Source: Thermomonas alba
GTDB lineage: Bacteria; Pseudomonadota; Gammaproteobacteria; Xanthomonadales; Xanthomonadaceae
DNA length: 64,000 nt
Assembly: GCF_022419205.1 (NCBI RefSeq)
Contig: NZ_JAJOZU010000006.1
Span: 31,475-95,474 of the forward strand
Direction: 5' to 3'
The notes below the pieces were generated by a model. That model was not told where the DNA came from. It saw only the letters and a list, made by a program, of their open reading frames with translations, and searched no databases. Both the position numbers and the translations under genes were made by a program. How positions within the stretch are numbered: position 1 is the first letter of the stretch; each line of letters starts with the position of its first letter. Below are positions 8,621 through 19,492 of the stretch, piece after piece.

Positions 8621-9592
8621 TCAGCGTTCGGAGTGCCCGCTCTCGTCGTAGCCGCGCGGAGCCAACGCCTGCGGCTGGATCAGGGCGGCGAACGCGCGCG
8701 CCTGCGGCGAGAGCGCCTTGCCGCGCCGGATCACCACGCCGTAGCTGCGCGCCGGGAACCAGCGTGCCAGCGAACGCGCCGCCAGCCGCTGGCGATCGGC
8801 CGCGGTCAGGCAGATCGCCGTCACGATGCTGATGCCCAGGCCCATCGCCACGTACTGCTTGATGACCTCCCAGCCGCCCACTTCCAGCGCGACCGTGTAC
8901 GGCACCCGATGCTGCTGGAATACCAGATCCACCAGACGGTAGGTGGTCAGGCGTTTGGGGGGCAGAATCAGGCCATAGGGCGAGAGATCCTCCAGCGCGA
9001 GTTCGCGCTTTCCGGCCAGCGGGTGGTCGGGCGGGGTGATCAGCATCGGCTCGAAGCGATAGGCGGGGGTGTAGGCAAGGTCGGCCGGCACGTCCAGCAT
9101 CGAGCCGACCGCCAGATCCACCGCGTCGCTGCGCAACAGGTCCAGCCCGCTGGCGCCGGTGACGTTGTGCAGGGTCAGGCGCACGTCCGGATGCTGGCGC
9201 CGGAAGGCCTCCACGATCGGCGGCAGCAGGTAGAGGATGGTCGAGCTGCCGGCCGCGACGTTTAGCTCACCCGCATCCAGCCCGCGCACCTGTTCACGGA
9301 AACGGGTGGCCAGCGTGTCCAGCCCTTCCACCAGTGGGCGTGCCAGCTCGTACAGCAGCTCCCCTTCCCGGGTCGGAGTCAGGCGCCGTCCGCTGCGCTC
9401 GAACAGGCGCACCCCGAGCTCGCGTTCCAGTGCCTGCAGTTGCAGGGTCACCGCCGGCTGGCTGAGGTAGAGCGCCTCGGCGGCGCGGCTGATCGAGCCC
9501 AGGCGCGCCACCTGGCAGAACGCGCGCAGCGGCTTCAGGCGCGAGCCCTTGTAGGAAAACCGGGGGGTGCGGGGTGGGCGATCAGGTTTCAT
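8621..9592 (-). CDS. LysR family transcriptional regulator (CysB-like), probable regulator of aceBA
   Basis: A 323-residue LysR regulator. The N-terminal winged helix-turn-helix (residues 18-78: LRAFCQVARLGSISRAAEAL, YLSQPAVTLQLQALERELG) is followed by a periplasmic-binding-protein-like effector domain (about 105-305). The effector side resembles the CysB/Cbl subgroup. It is divergent from malate synthase with a 107-bp AT-rich gap, the usual arrangement of a LysR gene and its target, so control of the glyoxylate shunt is likely. The effector is unknown. Confidence 0.85.
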   Translation of the reverse strand: MKPDRPPRTPRFSYKGSRLKPLRAFCQVARLGSISRAAEALYLSQPAVTLQLQALERELGVRLFERSGRRLTPTREGELLYELARPLVEGLDTLATRFREQVRGLDAGELNVAAGSSTILYLLPPIVEAFRRQHPDVRLTLHNVTGASGLDLLRSDAVDLAVGSMLDVPADLAYTPAYRFEPMLITPPDHPLAGKRELALEDLSPYGLILPPKRLTTYRLVDLVFQQHRVPYTVALEVGGWEVIKQYVAMGLGISIVTAICLTAADRQRLAARSLARWFPARSYGVVIRRGKALSPQARAFAALIQPQALAPRGYDESGHSER

Positions 9593-9699
9593 GACTTTAT
9601 TTATTTTTCAAATACAAAACATTGATAAATCTCGTTTGCCAAATACCACACGCCAGCGGATGGTAGCGCCCCACGAGTCAGCACGGGAGCACATCGACG
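9593..9699. promoter_or_regulatory. Divergent control region between the LysR gene and aceB
   Basis: A 107-bp spacer that is markedly AT-rich on its left side (tttatttatttttcaaatac, 9595-9614) in a very GC-rich neighbourhood. It must hold both divergent promoters and probably the LysR operator. TTTGCCAAATACCACAC near 9637 is a possible operator core; no boxes can be assigned with certainty. Confidence 0.45.
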
Positions 9700-11361
9700 A
9701 TGTCGGCAGTCATGCAGCAGCAGGTTCAACCCGAAACCGAGCCCAGGGTCGAGGTCGTCGCGCGCGCGGCCGGGCAGGAGGTGTTGCTGACGCCCGAGGC
9801 GCTGGAGTTCCTCGCCGACCTGCACCGCCGCTTCGAGCCGGTTCGCCAGGCCCGGCTGGCCGCCCGCCGCGCGCGCCAGCAGGCGTTCGATGCGGGCGCG
9901 CTGCCGGATTTCCGCGCCGACACGGCGCACATCCGCCGCGGTGACTGGACGGTGGCCCCGGCGCCGGCCGCGCTGCGCGACCGCCGGGTGGAGATCACCG
10001 GGCCGGTGGACCCGAAGATGGTGATCAATGCGCTGAACTCCGGGGCCAACTGCTACATGGCCGATTTCGAGGATGCCACTTCCCCGACCTGGGCCAACCT
10101 CGTCACCGGGCAGCTGGCGCTGCGCGCGGCAATCGCCGGGACGCTCACCCACGAGGCCGGCGGCAAGCGCTACGCGCTGCGCCCGCAGGCTGAGCAGGCG
10201 GTGCTGATCGTGCGCCCGCGCGGCTGGCATCTGGACGAGAAGCATGTCCGCGTGGATGGCGCGCGCCTGGCCGGGGCGCTGTTCGACGCCGGGTTGTTCT
10301 GCTTCCACAACGCGCAGGCGCTGGCCGCGCGCGACCGCGGGCCCTATCTGTACCTGCCCAAGCTGGAATCGATGGAGGAAGCGGCGCTGTGGGAGGCGGT
10401 GCTTGCCCGCATCGAGGACCGGCTGACGCTGCCGCGCGGGCAGATCAAGGTCACCGTGCTGATCGAGACGCTGCCGGCCGCATTCGAGATGGACGAGATC
10501 CTGCACGCGCTGAAAGGCCGCGCCGTCGGCCTCAACTGCGGGCGCTGGGACTACATCTTCTCCTACATCAAGACCCTGCGCCGGCACCGCGACCGGGTGC
10601 TGCCCGAGCGCGGCCAGGTGACGATGGTGCAGCCGTTCCTGCGCGCGTACTCGGAGCTGCTGATCCAGACCTGCCACCGCCGCGGCGCACACGCGATGGG
10701 CGGAATGGCCGCGCAGATCCCGATCGCGCACGATCCGCAGGCGAACGCGGAGGCGCTGGCGCGGGTGCGCGCCGACAAGCTGCGTGAGGTGACCGCCGGC
10801 CACGACGGCACCTGGGTTGCGCACCCGGCGCTGATCCCGGTCGCGCGCGAGGTGTTCGACGCGCGCATGCGCGGGCCGAACCAGCTGCACGTCGCCCGCG
10901 AGGACGTGCACGTGGAGGCCGCCGATCTGCTGCAGCCCTGCCGCGGCACCGTCACCCGCGCCGGCTTCGAAAACAACGTCGAGGTCTGCGTGCGCTACCT
11001 CGCGGCGTGGCTGGACGGCAACGGCTGCGTGCCGATCCATCATCTGATGGAGGACGCCGCCACCGCCGAGATCGCGCGCGCGCAGCTGTGGCAGTGGCTG
11101 CACTTTCCCGATATTCCCGCCGGCCAAGGGCCGTCGGGGGCCGACGCCGGCGGCGAGCCGCTGGCGCTGGACGACGGCACTCCGGTCGATTTCGCACTGT
11201 TCGAGCGCGCCCTGATCACCCTGCCCAGTCGCCTGCACGCGCAGACGGGGCTGCCGGGCGCGAGCCGGGTGGCGGAGGCGATCGGTCTGCTCGACCGTCT
11301 CACCCACGCCGAGGAACTCGCCCCGTTCCTGACCCTGCCGGCCTACGAGCGGCTGGATTGA
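9700..11361 (+). CDS. aceB: Malate synthase A (glyoxylate shunt)
   Basis: Condenses glyoxylate with acetyl-CoA to malate in the cytosol. At 553 residues it has the usual length of the A isoform. Visible signatures are GPVDPKMVINALNSGA, CYMADFEDATSPTW, the acetyl-CoA/Mg region IKVTVLIETLPAAFEMDEIL and the family signature VGLNCGRWDYIFSYIK. The ATG at 9700 has GGGAG about 10 bases upstream; an alternative ATG at 9712 would shorten it by four residues. Isocitrate lyase follows 66 bp downstream on the same strand, so aceB-aceA form an operon for growth on C2 compounds or fatty acids. Confidence 0.95.
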   Translation: MSAVMQQQVQPETEPRVEVVARAAGQEVLLTPEALEFLADLHRRFEPVRQARLAARRARQQAFDAGALPDFRADTAHIRRGDWTVAPAPAALRDRRVEITGPVDPKMVINALNSGANCYMADFEDATSPTWANLVTGQLALRAAIAGTLTHEAGGKRYALRPQAEQAVLIVRPRGWHLDEKHVRVDGARLAGALFDAGLFCFHNAQALAARDRGPYLYLPKLESMEEAALWEAVLARIEDRLTLPRGQIKVTVLIETLPAAFEMDEILHALKGRAVGLNCGRWDYIFSYIKTLRRHRDRVLPERGQVTMVQPFLRAYSELLIQTCHRRGAHAMGGMAAQIPIAHDPQANAEALARVRADKLREVTAGHDGTWVAHPALIPVAREVFDARMRGPNQLHVAREDVHVEAADLLQPCRGTVTRAGFENNVEVCVRYLAAWLDGNGCVPIHHLMEDAATAEIARAQLWQWLHFPDIPAGQGPSGADAGGEPLALDDGTPVDFALFERALITLPSRLHAQTGLPGASRVAEAIGLLDRLTHAEELAPFLTLPAYERLD

Positions 11362-11427
11362 ACCCCCGTGCCCGCTCGCCGCGCGCGAGGGGCGAAACCA
11401 TCACCGCATGCAACCGAGGACACCATC

Positions 11428-12726
<1,299 letters not shown>

Positions 12727-12734
12727 GGCTGATG

Positions 12735-12763
12735 CCGCCGGCGGCTTGCAAAGCCTCCGGCGG
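12735..12763 (+). terminator. Hairpin after aceA, possible terminator
   Basis: Stem CCGCCGG / CCGGCGG plus an inner GGCTT / AAGCC pair around a three-base loop, with one mismatch. It starts 9 bases after the aceA stop and is followed by a weak U run (tgttatg). It may end the aceBA transcript, but the poor U tract leaves this uncertain. Confidence 0.45.
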
Positions 12764-12808
12764 TGTTATGCTGCACCCGCCTGGATTGGCGCGGTGACAG
12801 GGGATCGC

Positions 12809-13816
12809 GTGGCTGCTTGGGGCACCACCGGCACGGCATGGAACGCGGAACACTCTGGCGTATCGACGCTGGATCCGCGTGAGTATGCGCTGTTCGCGCA
12901 GGCCGCGCGCCCGCGCGCGATTACGGCCGGCCAACGCCTGTTCCGCCGCGGCGAGTCCGGCAATGCCATGTACGTGGTTGCCAGCGGCACGGTCGAGCTG
13001 GATTGGGGCGAGGGGTTGAGCGGCAGGCGGCTGGGCGAGCGCGCCTATTTTGGCGAGCTAGGCCTGCTGGTCGGCGAGCACACGCGCGGCGCGGATGCCT
13101 GCGTGCTGCAGGATGGCATCCTGCTGGAACTGCGCCACGACGATTTCCACATTCTGGCCGCGCGCGATCCTCATCTGCTGGCCCAGTTTCTGCGCCGCGC
13201 GATCCTGCGCGCGATGCTGAGCGAGCACGCCTTGATCGCCAGCCTGCGCCGGCGTAATCAAGAGCTGCAGGACGCGCTGGATGCGCTGCGTTCGACCAGC
13301 CGCAGGTTGGATCAGACCGAAGCGCTGACGCGAACCGACGAACTCACCGGGCTGGCCAACCGGCGCGGGCTTCTGTTGTATCTGCAGAATCTGCGCGAGC
13401 AGCGCATGCGCGTCGGGCACGCGCTGCTTCTGCTCGATTGCGATCGTTTCAAGGCGATCAACGATACCTATGGCCACCTGGTGGGCGATCGCGTGCTGCA
13501 GGGCGTGGCCAACCTGCTGCGTGCGGTGGCCGGCAAGGACGACATCGCGTGCCGCCTGGGCGGCGATGAGTTCTGCCTGCTGCTGCAGGGCCAGGGGCGT
13601 GAGGATGTCAGACGTATCGCCGGCTATGTCGCCGACAGTGCGCGCATGCTGGCGCGCATGCACCGCCATCCGCCGCAAATGACCACCGTCAGCATCGGCG
13701 CCTGCCTGGTGGAACCGCACGAGACGCCAGACTGGGAGCAATGCTATGCCCGGGTGGATCGCGCGCTGTACCGCGCCAAGCGCCGCGGCGGCGGCCATGT
13801 CGAGTGGATGGACTGA
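12809..13816 (+). CDS. Diguanylate cyclase with N-terminal cyclic-nucleotide-binding-like domain
   Basis: About 335 residues. The N terminus (roughly residues 15-135) has a Crp/CNMP-binding fold (FRRGESGNAMYVVASGTVEL, YFGELGLLVGEHTR). A coiled helix linker follows, then a GGDEF domain (about 175-335) with intact RLGGDEF and DELTGLANRRG, so it should make c-di-GMP from GTP. The inhibitory I-site RxxD is absent: the corresponding residues are GKDD, so product feedback is not expected. The start is unclear: no in-frame ATG lies near the N terminus. GTG at 12809 follows AGGGGA; GTG at 12794 is an alternative. The ligand of the N-terminal domain is unknown. Confidence 0.82.
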   Translation: MAAWGTTGTAWNAEHSGVSTLDPREYALFAQAARPRAITAGQRLFRRGESGNAMYVVASGTVELDWGEGLSGRRLGERAYFGELGLLVGEHTRGADACVLQDGILLELRHDDFHILAARDPHLLAQFLRRAILRAMLSEHALIASLRRRNQELQDALDALRSTSRRLDQTEALTRTDELTGLANRRGLLLYLQNLREQRMRVGHALLLLDCDRFKAINDTYGHLVGDRVLQGVANLLRAVAGKDDIACRLGGDEFCLLLQGQGREDVRRIAGYVADSARMLARMHRHPPQMTTVSIGACLVEPHETPDWEQCYARVDRALYRAKRRGGGHVEWMD

Positions 13817-13882
13817 AAGCCGCGGCGCCAGATCGAACCTGCGCCCGCGTCCAGCCCGATGTCATGTTGCCGAGCGCTCTAG

Positions 13883-14034
13883 GGAACCTCTGATCAACCC
13901 AGAGGTTCCTGCCGGCCATGGAGGGCCGGCCACGCATCAATCACACAAGTGATTGATGCGTGTGAGCCGAGTCCGGGCCTGTACCGGACTCGGCGTGGGC
14001 TGACAACGCCTGGATGGCGTTGTTCAGACCTTCC
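13883..14034. mobile_element. Five-hairpin MITE-like element, copy 1 (IS5-type ends, CTAG duplication)
   Basis: A 152-bp non-coding element flanked by CTAG on both sides (13879-13882 and 14035-14038), the pattern of a 4-bp YTAR target duplication. Ends: GGAACCTCTGATCAAC left and, on the other strand, GGAAGGTCTGAACAAC right. Nearly all of it folds into five consecutive perfect hairpins: 13883-13892/13900-13909, 13911-13917/13924-13930, 13931-13944/13949-13962, 13966-13976/13984-13994 and 14003-14010/14016-14023. It lies between two convergent genes. The right end is identical over 16 bp to the left end of the IS5-type element at 63880. Confidence 0.8.
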
Positions 14035-14049
14035 CTAGTGAGACCGGCT

Positions 14050-14072
14050 GCCGCAGATCGAGCACCTGCGGC
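14050..14072. repeat. Small inverted repeat beside the MITE
   Basis: GCCGCAG / CTGCGGC stem of 7 bp with a 9-base loop, between the MITE and the end of comM. The rest of 14039-14140 shows nothing I recognise. Confidence 0.4.
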
Positions 14073-14140
14073 GATTCACGAGGGAAATGCGCCGAAGCCC
14101 GCGCGAGGCCCGCGCGATGGTCACGATGCCAATGCCGGCA

Positions 14141-15658
14141 TCACGCCGCCGCGCGGTCGCGCCCACGTTCCAGTCTGCGGTAGCCGATGGCCTCGGTCAG
14201 GTGTGGGGTTTCGATGGCGTCGCTGCCGGCGAGGTCGGCGATGGTGCGGGCTACGCGCAGAATCCGGTGCAGCGAGCGAGCCGATAGCTGCAGCGCCTCC
14301 ACCGCGCGTTCGAGCAGTGCGCCGTCGCGGGGCGTGAGTCGGCAGAACGCATTGGTCTGGGCCTGGTCCAGATGCGCGTTGGTCTGGCCGCAGCGCGCCT
14401 GCTGGCGCGCGCGCGCAGCCAGCACGCGAGCGCGCACGTCGGCGCTGGATTCGCCCGGCGTGCCATCGGTGCGCAGGGCGTTGGGTGGCAGGCGCGGCAC
14501 TTCCACGTGCAGATCGATGCGCTCCAGCAGCGGGCCGGAGATGCGCGCACGGTAGCGGCGAATCATCTCCTCATTGCACAGGCAGCGTCCCGATGGATCA
14601 CCGGCCCAGCCGCAGGGGCAGGGATTCATCGCCGCCACCAGCTGGAAGCGCGCCGGGAATTCGCAGTGGCGGGCCGCGCGCGAGATGTTGACGCTGCCGG
14701 ACTCCAGCGGCTCGCGCAGCACTTCCAGCGCATGCCGGCTCCATTCCGGCAGTTCGTCGAGGAACAGCACCCCGTGATGGGCCAGCGAAATCTCACCAGG
14801 GCGGGGATCGGTGCCGCCGCCGACCAGCGCCACTGCGCTGGCGGTGTGGTGCGGGGCACGAAACGGGCGCTGCCGCCAGCGCGCCAGGTCCAGCCCGCGG
14901 CCACTGGCGGAGGCGATGCTGGCCGCTTCCAACGCTTCGGCGTCCGTCGGCTCCGGGAGGATGCCGGGCAAGCGCGAGGCAAGCAGGGTCTTGCCGCTGC
15001 CGGGCGGGCCGACCAGCAGTAGGTGGTGGCCACCGGCCGCGGCGATCTCCAGGGCGCGTCGCGCCTGCGCCTGACCGCGCACGTCGGCCAGATCCGGCCC
15101 AGGCGGTGGCGGGTCGGTGGCGGGCAGCTCGCCGCGCGGTAGCTGGGCGCGGCCTTCCAGCGCTGCGCACACTTCCAGCAGGGTGCGGCCGACGCGCACG
15201 TCCACCGTGCTGGCCAGGGCCGCCTCGGCGGCATTGCCTGGCGCCACCAGCAGACGCCGTCCTGCCGCGCCTGCGGCCAGCGCTGCCGCCAGCACGCCGT
15301 CCACCGGACGCAGTTCCCCGGTCAGCGCCAGTTCGCCTACGAATTCCCAGCCCGCCAGCGCTTCCACCGGCAGCTGCCCGCTGGCGGCGAGGATGCCCAG
15401 CGCGATGGCGAGGTCGTAGCGGCCGCCGTCCTTGGGTAAATCGGCGGGCGCGAGGTTCACCGTGATCCGGCGCGCCGGGAACTCGAACTGCGCGCACTGG
15501 AGGGCGGCGCGCACGCGGTCCTTGGCTTCGCGCACCGCGGCTTCCGGCAGTCCGACGATCGACATCGACGGCAGGCCGCCGGCCAGGTGCACTTCCACCC
15601 GTACCTCGGGCGCGCGCACGCCCACCCGAGCACGGCTGTGCACGATCGCAAGGCTCAT
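14141..15658 (-). CDS. comM: YifB/ComM family AAA+ ATPase (Mg-chelatase-like; natural transformation helicase)
   Basis: A 505-residue protein of the usual ComM length. The N-terminal ChlI-like domain (residues 1-150, VEVHLAGGLPSMSIVGLPE) precedes an AAA+ core with Walker A GPPGSGKTLLAS and Walker B HHGVLFLDELPEW, then a C-terminal Mg-chelatase-type domain (NPCPCGW, LRVARTIADLAGSD). ComM is a branch-migration helicase aiding integration of transforming DNA in Vibrio and Acinetobacter. It lies 12 bp downstream of ubiK, a conserved pairing in gammaproteobacteria. Confidence 0.93.
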   Translation of the reverse strand: MSLAIVHSRARVGVRAPEVRVEVHLAGGLPSMSIVGLPEAAVREAKDRVRAALQCAQFEFPARRITVNLAPADLPKDGGRYDLAIALGILAASGQLPVEALAGWEFVGELALTGELRPVDGVLAAALAAGAAGRRLLVAPGNAAEAALASTVDVRVGRTLLEVCAALEGRAQLPRGELPATDPPPPGPDLADVRGQAQARRALEIAAAGGHHLLLVGPPGSGKTLLASRLPGILPEPTDAEALEAASIASASGRGLDLARWRQRPFRAPHHTASAVALVGGGTDPRPGEISLAHHGVLFLDELPEWSRHALEVLREPLESGSVNISRAARHCEFPARFQLVAAMNPCPCGWAGDPSGRCLCNEEMIRRYRARISGPLLERIDLHVEVPRLPPNALRTDGTPGESSADVRARVLAARARQQARCGQTNAHLDQAQTNAFCRLTPRDGALLERAVEALQLSARSLHRILRVARTIADLAGSDAIETPHLTEAIGYRRLERGRDRAAA

Positions 15659-15670
15659 GGCGGTGGCCTC

Positions 15671-15952
15671 TCAGTGGCGCGGAGCGTCGTCGGGCTTGGC
15701 GGCGTCGGCCAGCTCGGCCAGCTGGCGTTCCAGCGCTTCGAGCTTCTCGCGGGTGCGTGCCAGCACCAGGCGCTGCACCTCGAACTCTTCGCGGGTCACC
15801 AAGTCCAGCCGCGCCAGCCCGGCCTGCAGCACCGCCTTGAAGTTTTGCTGCAGCTCCTCGCGGCCTTCGCGCAGACTGGGCGGCACCAAGGTGCTGAGGC
15901 GGCGGGCGAGGTCATCGAGTTGGGCCAGATCGATCATGCTCAAGGGGCTCAT
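15671..15952 (-). CDS. ubiK: Ubiquinone biosynthesis accessory factor UbiK (YqiC/BMFP family)
   Basis: A 93-residue protein: an amphipathic helix (IDLAQLDDLARRLSTLVPP) followed by a coiled coil (EEFEVQRLVLARTREKLEALERQLAEL), the two-part plan of the BMFP family. UbiK assists the UbiJ-associated ubiquinone complex. The ATG at 15952 has GGCAGGAGA upstream; a second Met six residues in is an alternative. It heads a pair with comM and is divergent from glnK. Confidence 0.85.
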   Translation of the reverse strand: MSPLSMIDLAQLDDLARRLSTLVPPSLREGREELQQNFKAVLQAGLARLDLVTREEFEVQRLVLARTREKLEALERQLAELADAAKPDDAPRH

Positions 15953-15972
15953 GGTGGGTCTCCTGCCGGTAG

Positions 15973-16449
<477 letters not shown>

Positions 16450-16453
16450 GCGA

Positions 16454-18367
16454 TCACTCCTCGGCGCGATCGCGGCCGTTCTGTTTGGCGCGATACAGCG
16501 CAGCATCGGCGCGCGCCAGTAGGGTATCGAGCGTATCTTCCGGGTGTGCCTGGGCAATGCCGATGCTGGTGGTGATGCGCAGCGCGGGATCGATCTCGGG
16601 CAGGCGGATGTCGCGGGTCGCCACCAGCAAGCGCCGCGCGATGGCCTGCGCCTGCTCAAGCGTGGCGCCGGCGCAGACCACCGCGAACTCTTCGCCGCCC
16701 AGCCGGCCGAGTGCGTCGCGATCGCGCAGCTGGTCCTGCCAGGCGCGGACCACGGTCTGCAATACCGCATCACCGGCGAGATGTCCGTAGCGGTCATTGA
16801 CCTGCTTGAAGTGATCGAGGTCGAGGATCAGCAGCGATAGCGGCCGTCCCTGCTTGCGCATCGCCTCCAGCGCGGCTTTGGCGTATTTCTCGATCGCGCG
16901 CCGGCTGCTGGCGCCGGTCAGCGGATCGGTCATGGCCAGCGTGCGCATGCGTCGCGAGCGGCGCCACTGCAGCCAGGCCAGCCAGGCCAGCAGCACGGCC
17001 AGGATGCCGCCCAGGAGCAGGGCCAGCAGTTGCCAGTGGCGCTCGCGCTCCAGCGCCGCCAGCTGCTGCTGCTGGGCACGCGCCTCGGTCTGCAGGCGTC
17101 GGTTCTCGAAATCGCGGCGGCGGATTTCGTATTCGTACTGCAGCAGCCGGCCCTGTTCGAGGCGCATCTTGGACTGCAGCTCGGCCTGCAGGTGCGCGTA
17201 GTGCTTGTAGTCGTCCAGGGCCGCGCGCAGCTGACCGAGCGCCTCCTCGCTGGCTGCGCGCGCCTGATACAGCAGCGCCAGATAACGCAGGTTGCCGTCT
17301 TTCTCGATTGGCCCCAGCGCCCGCCGGAAATGCTCCAGCGCGGCGCGGTGCTCGCCTTTGCCGGCCAGGGCCTGGCCGGTGGTGAGCAGCAGCAGGCCAT
17401 CGTTGCCATCCACCTTTTCGGCTTCGAATCCAGCGCTTGCTTGCGCTAGCGCCGTCAGCGCTGCCTCGAACTCGCCCTGCGCGATCAGCGCCGAGGCCAG
17501 GCCGAGGCGGGCGCTGGCGATGCTCATGCGGTCCTTGCGCTGCTCGGCCACCGCCAGTGCGCGCGAGAAAGCGTCACGCGCCTTGGGCAAATCGCCAGAT
17601 TCCTCGTACAGATAGCCGAGCTGGATCAGGTCGGACAGCAGGCGATCCGGATCCTTGCCTTGCGCCTGCAGCCGCTGCACGGATTGGGTGAAATAGCGCT
17701 CGGCCTGCGCATAGTCCCCCATCCGCCGATAGGCGGTGGCGATCTTCATCTGCAGGAAATCGATCTCGTGGGGGATCCCGGCATCGCGGAACGCCGCACG
17801 CGCACGCTGGAAATCCATCAGGGCGCGGGCCTGCTCGCCGATATCGGACAGCAGGCTGCCGCGCAGCATCAGCGCCTCGCCCAGCAGCTGGCGCTCGGTG
17901 GAGTGCTCCAGCAGCGCGACCATGCGATCGGCCACCGTAATCGCCTTGCGGGTGCCCTCCAGCTCCTGCACGAAGCCGACCTGGCAAAACAGGGCGCGGC
18001 CCTGCGAGCCGACATCGCCCGCCGCCAGCGCGCGCCGGAACGCGTCCTGACTATAGGTCAAGCCTTGCTGCGGGTCTTTCCAGCGCGGGCTGGTGCAGTA
18101 CACCGAGCGAAACTGCACCTCGCGGGCGGCATCGCCGGGAGGCAGCAGCGTGCGCAGCTGCTCCAGCCAGCCGACGTAGACGTCCTCGGGCGCATCCATC
18201 GAGCCTGGCCCGACCACATTCTGAAACACCGCGTCGAAGCGGGCGGCCTGGGTCGGTGGAGGCCTGGTATGTCCGTCTTCCAGCAGAGAGGCAAACACAT
18301 CCCCTGCCGCGGGCAGCAGCAGTGCCAGCAGCAACGCCGTATGGGTCAGCCATCGGGCTGCGCGCAT
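16454..18367 (-). CDS. TPR-repeat membrane diguanylate cyclase (GGDEF)
   Basis: A 637-residue sensor: signal peptide (1-27), a long periplasmic TPR region (about 130-400), a coiled segment, one transmembrane helix near 437-462 (WQLLALLLGGILAVLLAWLAW) and a cytosolic GGDEF domain (about 475-637). The active site is GRLGGEEF. An I-site RDRD stands five residues before it, so c-di-GMP feedback inhibition is expected, unlike the cyclase at 12809. TPR-GGDEF proteins of this layout are common in Xanthomonadaceae. It is convergent with glnK, with only 4 bp between the stops. Signal unknown. Confidence 0.88.
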   Translation of the reverse strand: MRAARWLTHTALLLALLLPAAGDVFASLLEDGHTRPPPTQAARFDAVFQNVVGPGSMDAPEDVYVGWLEQLRTLLPPGDAAREVQFRSVYCTSPRWKDPQQGLTYSQDAFRRALAAGDVGSQGRALFCQVGFVQELEGTRKAITVADRMVALLEHSTERQLLGEALMLRGSLLSDIGEQARALMDFQRARAAFRDAGIPHEIDFLQMKIATAYRRMGDYAQAERYFTQSVQRLQAQGKDPDRLLSDLIQLGYLYEESGDLPKARDAFSRALAVAEQRKDRMSIASARLGLASALIAQGEFEAALTALAQASAGFEAEKVDGNDGLLLLTTGQALAGKGEHRAALEHFRRALGPIEKDGNLRYLALLYQARAASEEALGQLRAALDDYKHYAHLQAELQSKMRLEQGRLLQYEYEIRRRDFENRRLQTEARAQQQQLAALERERHWQLLALLLGGILAVLLAWLAWLQWRRSRRMRTLAMTDPLTGASSRRAIEKYAKAALEAMRKQGRPLSLLILDLDHFKQVNDRYGHLAGDAVLQTVVRAWQDQLRDRDALGRLGGEEFAVVCAGATLEQAQAIARRLLVATRDIRLPEIDPALRITTSIGIAQAHPEDTLDTLLARADAALYRAKQNGRDRAEE

Positions 18368-18481
18368 CCCCTCTCCGTGCGGAATCGAAATGTCAACCTA
18401 TGACATTTCGGTGACGGCGATTGTGCCGCAAATCGCAGTTTCGATCAGTTTCGCGCCCTGGGTTCCGCCAGCGGGATGTTT

Positions 18482-19336
18482 TCAGCTGTCCAATGCCTGC
18501 GCCACGAATGGCGGCAGGTCTTGGGCGCCTTTGTGCACGTCCGCGCTGTAGTAGCGGGTGGGGAACGCCTTGGCGCGCGCATCGGCTTCGCGGAAGCCGA
18601 AATCGGCATTTGCCGCCTTTTTCGCCATGGTGCAGCTCCACCAGCCGGTGGGATAGCAGGGCTGCGGGAACGGCAGGGTCTGGAAGCTCGCAAAGCCGGC
18701 CTTGCGCATCTCGGCGCGCATCGCCTGGATGAGGTCGAGCAGCGCCAGCGGCGATTCGCTCTGCTGGATCAGGATGCCGTCGTCCTTCAGCGCGCGGTGG
18801 CAGCTTTCGAAGAAGGCCTTGTTGAACAGCCCCTCCGCCGGGCCGACCGGGTCGGTGGAATCGACGATCACGATGTCCACGCTTCCCGGCGCGCAGTTGG
18901 CCATGTAGGCGATGCCATCGTCCCACAGCAGCTCGGCGCGCGGATCACCGTTGGATTCGCACAGTTCGGGGAAGTATTTCTCCGCCATGCGCGTCACCTG
19001 CTCGTCGATGTCGCACTGCACGGCTTTCTCCACGCCCGGGTGGCGCAGCACCTCGCGCAACGTTCCGCAGTCGCCGCCGCCGATGATCACCACGCGCTTC
19101 GGATCCGGATGGGTGAACAGCGCCGGGTGCGCCATCATTTCGTGATAGAAAAAGTTGTCGCGCGTGGTCAGCATCATCGCGCCGTCGATCAGCATGAGGT
19201 TGCCCCAGTCGGTCGATTCATAGATCTCGATCTTCTGGAACGGCGACTGCACTTCGTCCAGCTTGCGGACGATGCGGAAGCCGATCGCAGAGCCGGTCTT
19301 GTCGAACTGTTCGTGCAGCCAGGTGGACGGGGTCAT
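18482..19336 (-). CDS. speE: Spermidine synthase (polyamine aminopropyltransferase)
   Basis: Transfers aminopropyl from decarboxylated SAM to putrescine. 284 residues, normal for the family. Seen: the nucleotide-binding GGGDCGTLREVLRH, the DIDEQV acidic edge, DDGIAYM, catalytic-region DSTDPVGPAEGLF and QSESPL. The start at 19336 (MTPSTWLHEQF) is the family N terminus; the frame stays open upstream but crosses the divergent promoter region. It is divergent from speA, so both polyamine genes flank one control region of about 156 bp. Confidence 0.95.
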   Translation of the reverse strand: MTPSTWLHEQFDKTGSAIGFRIVRKLDEVQSPFQKIEIYESTDWGNLMLIDGAMMLTTRDNFFYHEMMAHPALFTHPDPKRVVIIGGGDCGTLREVLRHPGVEKAVQCDIDEQVTRMAEKYFPELCESNGDPRAELLWDDGIAYMANCAPGSVDIVIVDSTDPVGPAEGLFNKAFFESCHRALKDDGILIQQSESPLALLDLIQAMRAEMRKAGFASFQTLPFPQPCYPTGWWSCTMAKKAANADFGFREADARAKAFPTRYYSADVHKGAQDLPPFVAQALDS

Positions 19337-19492
19337 GGCGATGGCTCCTGGGATGGCAATCTGCCCGCATAGGCGGGCGTGGACGGTCGTTGGGATGATG
19401 GCCGGGCGCCCGTGGACGTGGAGCCCTGGCATGGGGCGCGCATTGTAGCGCCTGTAGAATGCGCATCCGTTCGCGCTGCCCGGAAGTCCCCC
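19337..19492. promoter_or_regulatory. speE/speA divergent promoter region
   Basis: A 156-bp spacer. On the speA side there is a good -10 candidate, TAGAAT at 19455-19460, about 32 bases before the start codon; no convincing -35 is seen. A GCCCGC/GCGGGC inverted repeat lies near 19368-19380 in the speE leader. Confidence 0.4.

Noticed and set aside
13883-14034. CRISPR array or REP-only element
   Set aside because: The hairpins differ from one another, with no regular spacers; the flanking CTAG and IS5-like ends fit a MITE better. REP elements begin with GTAG, not seen here.
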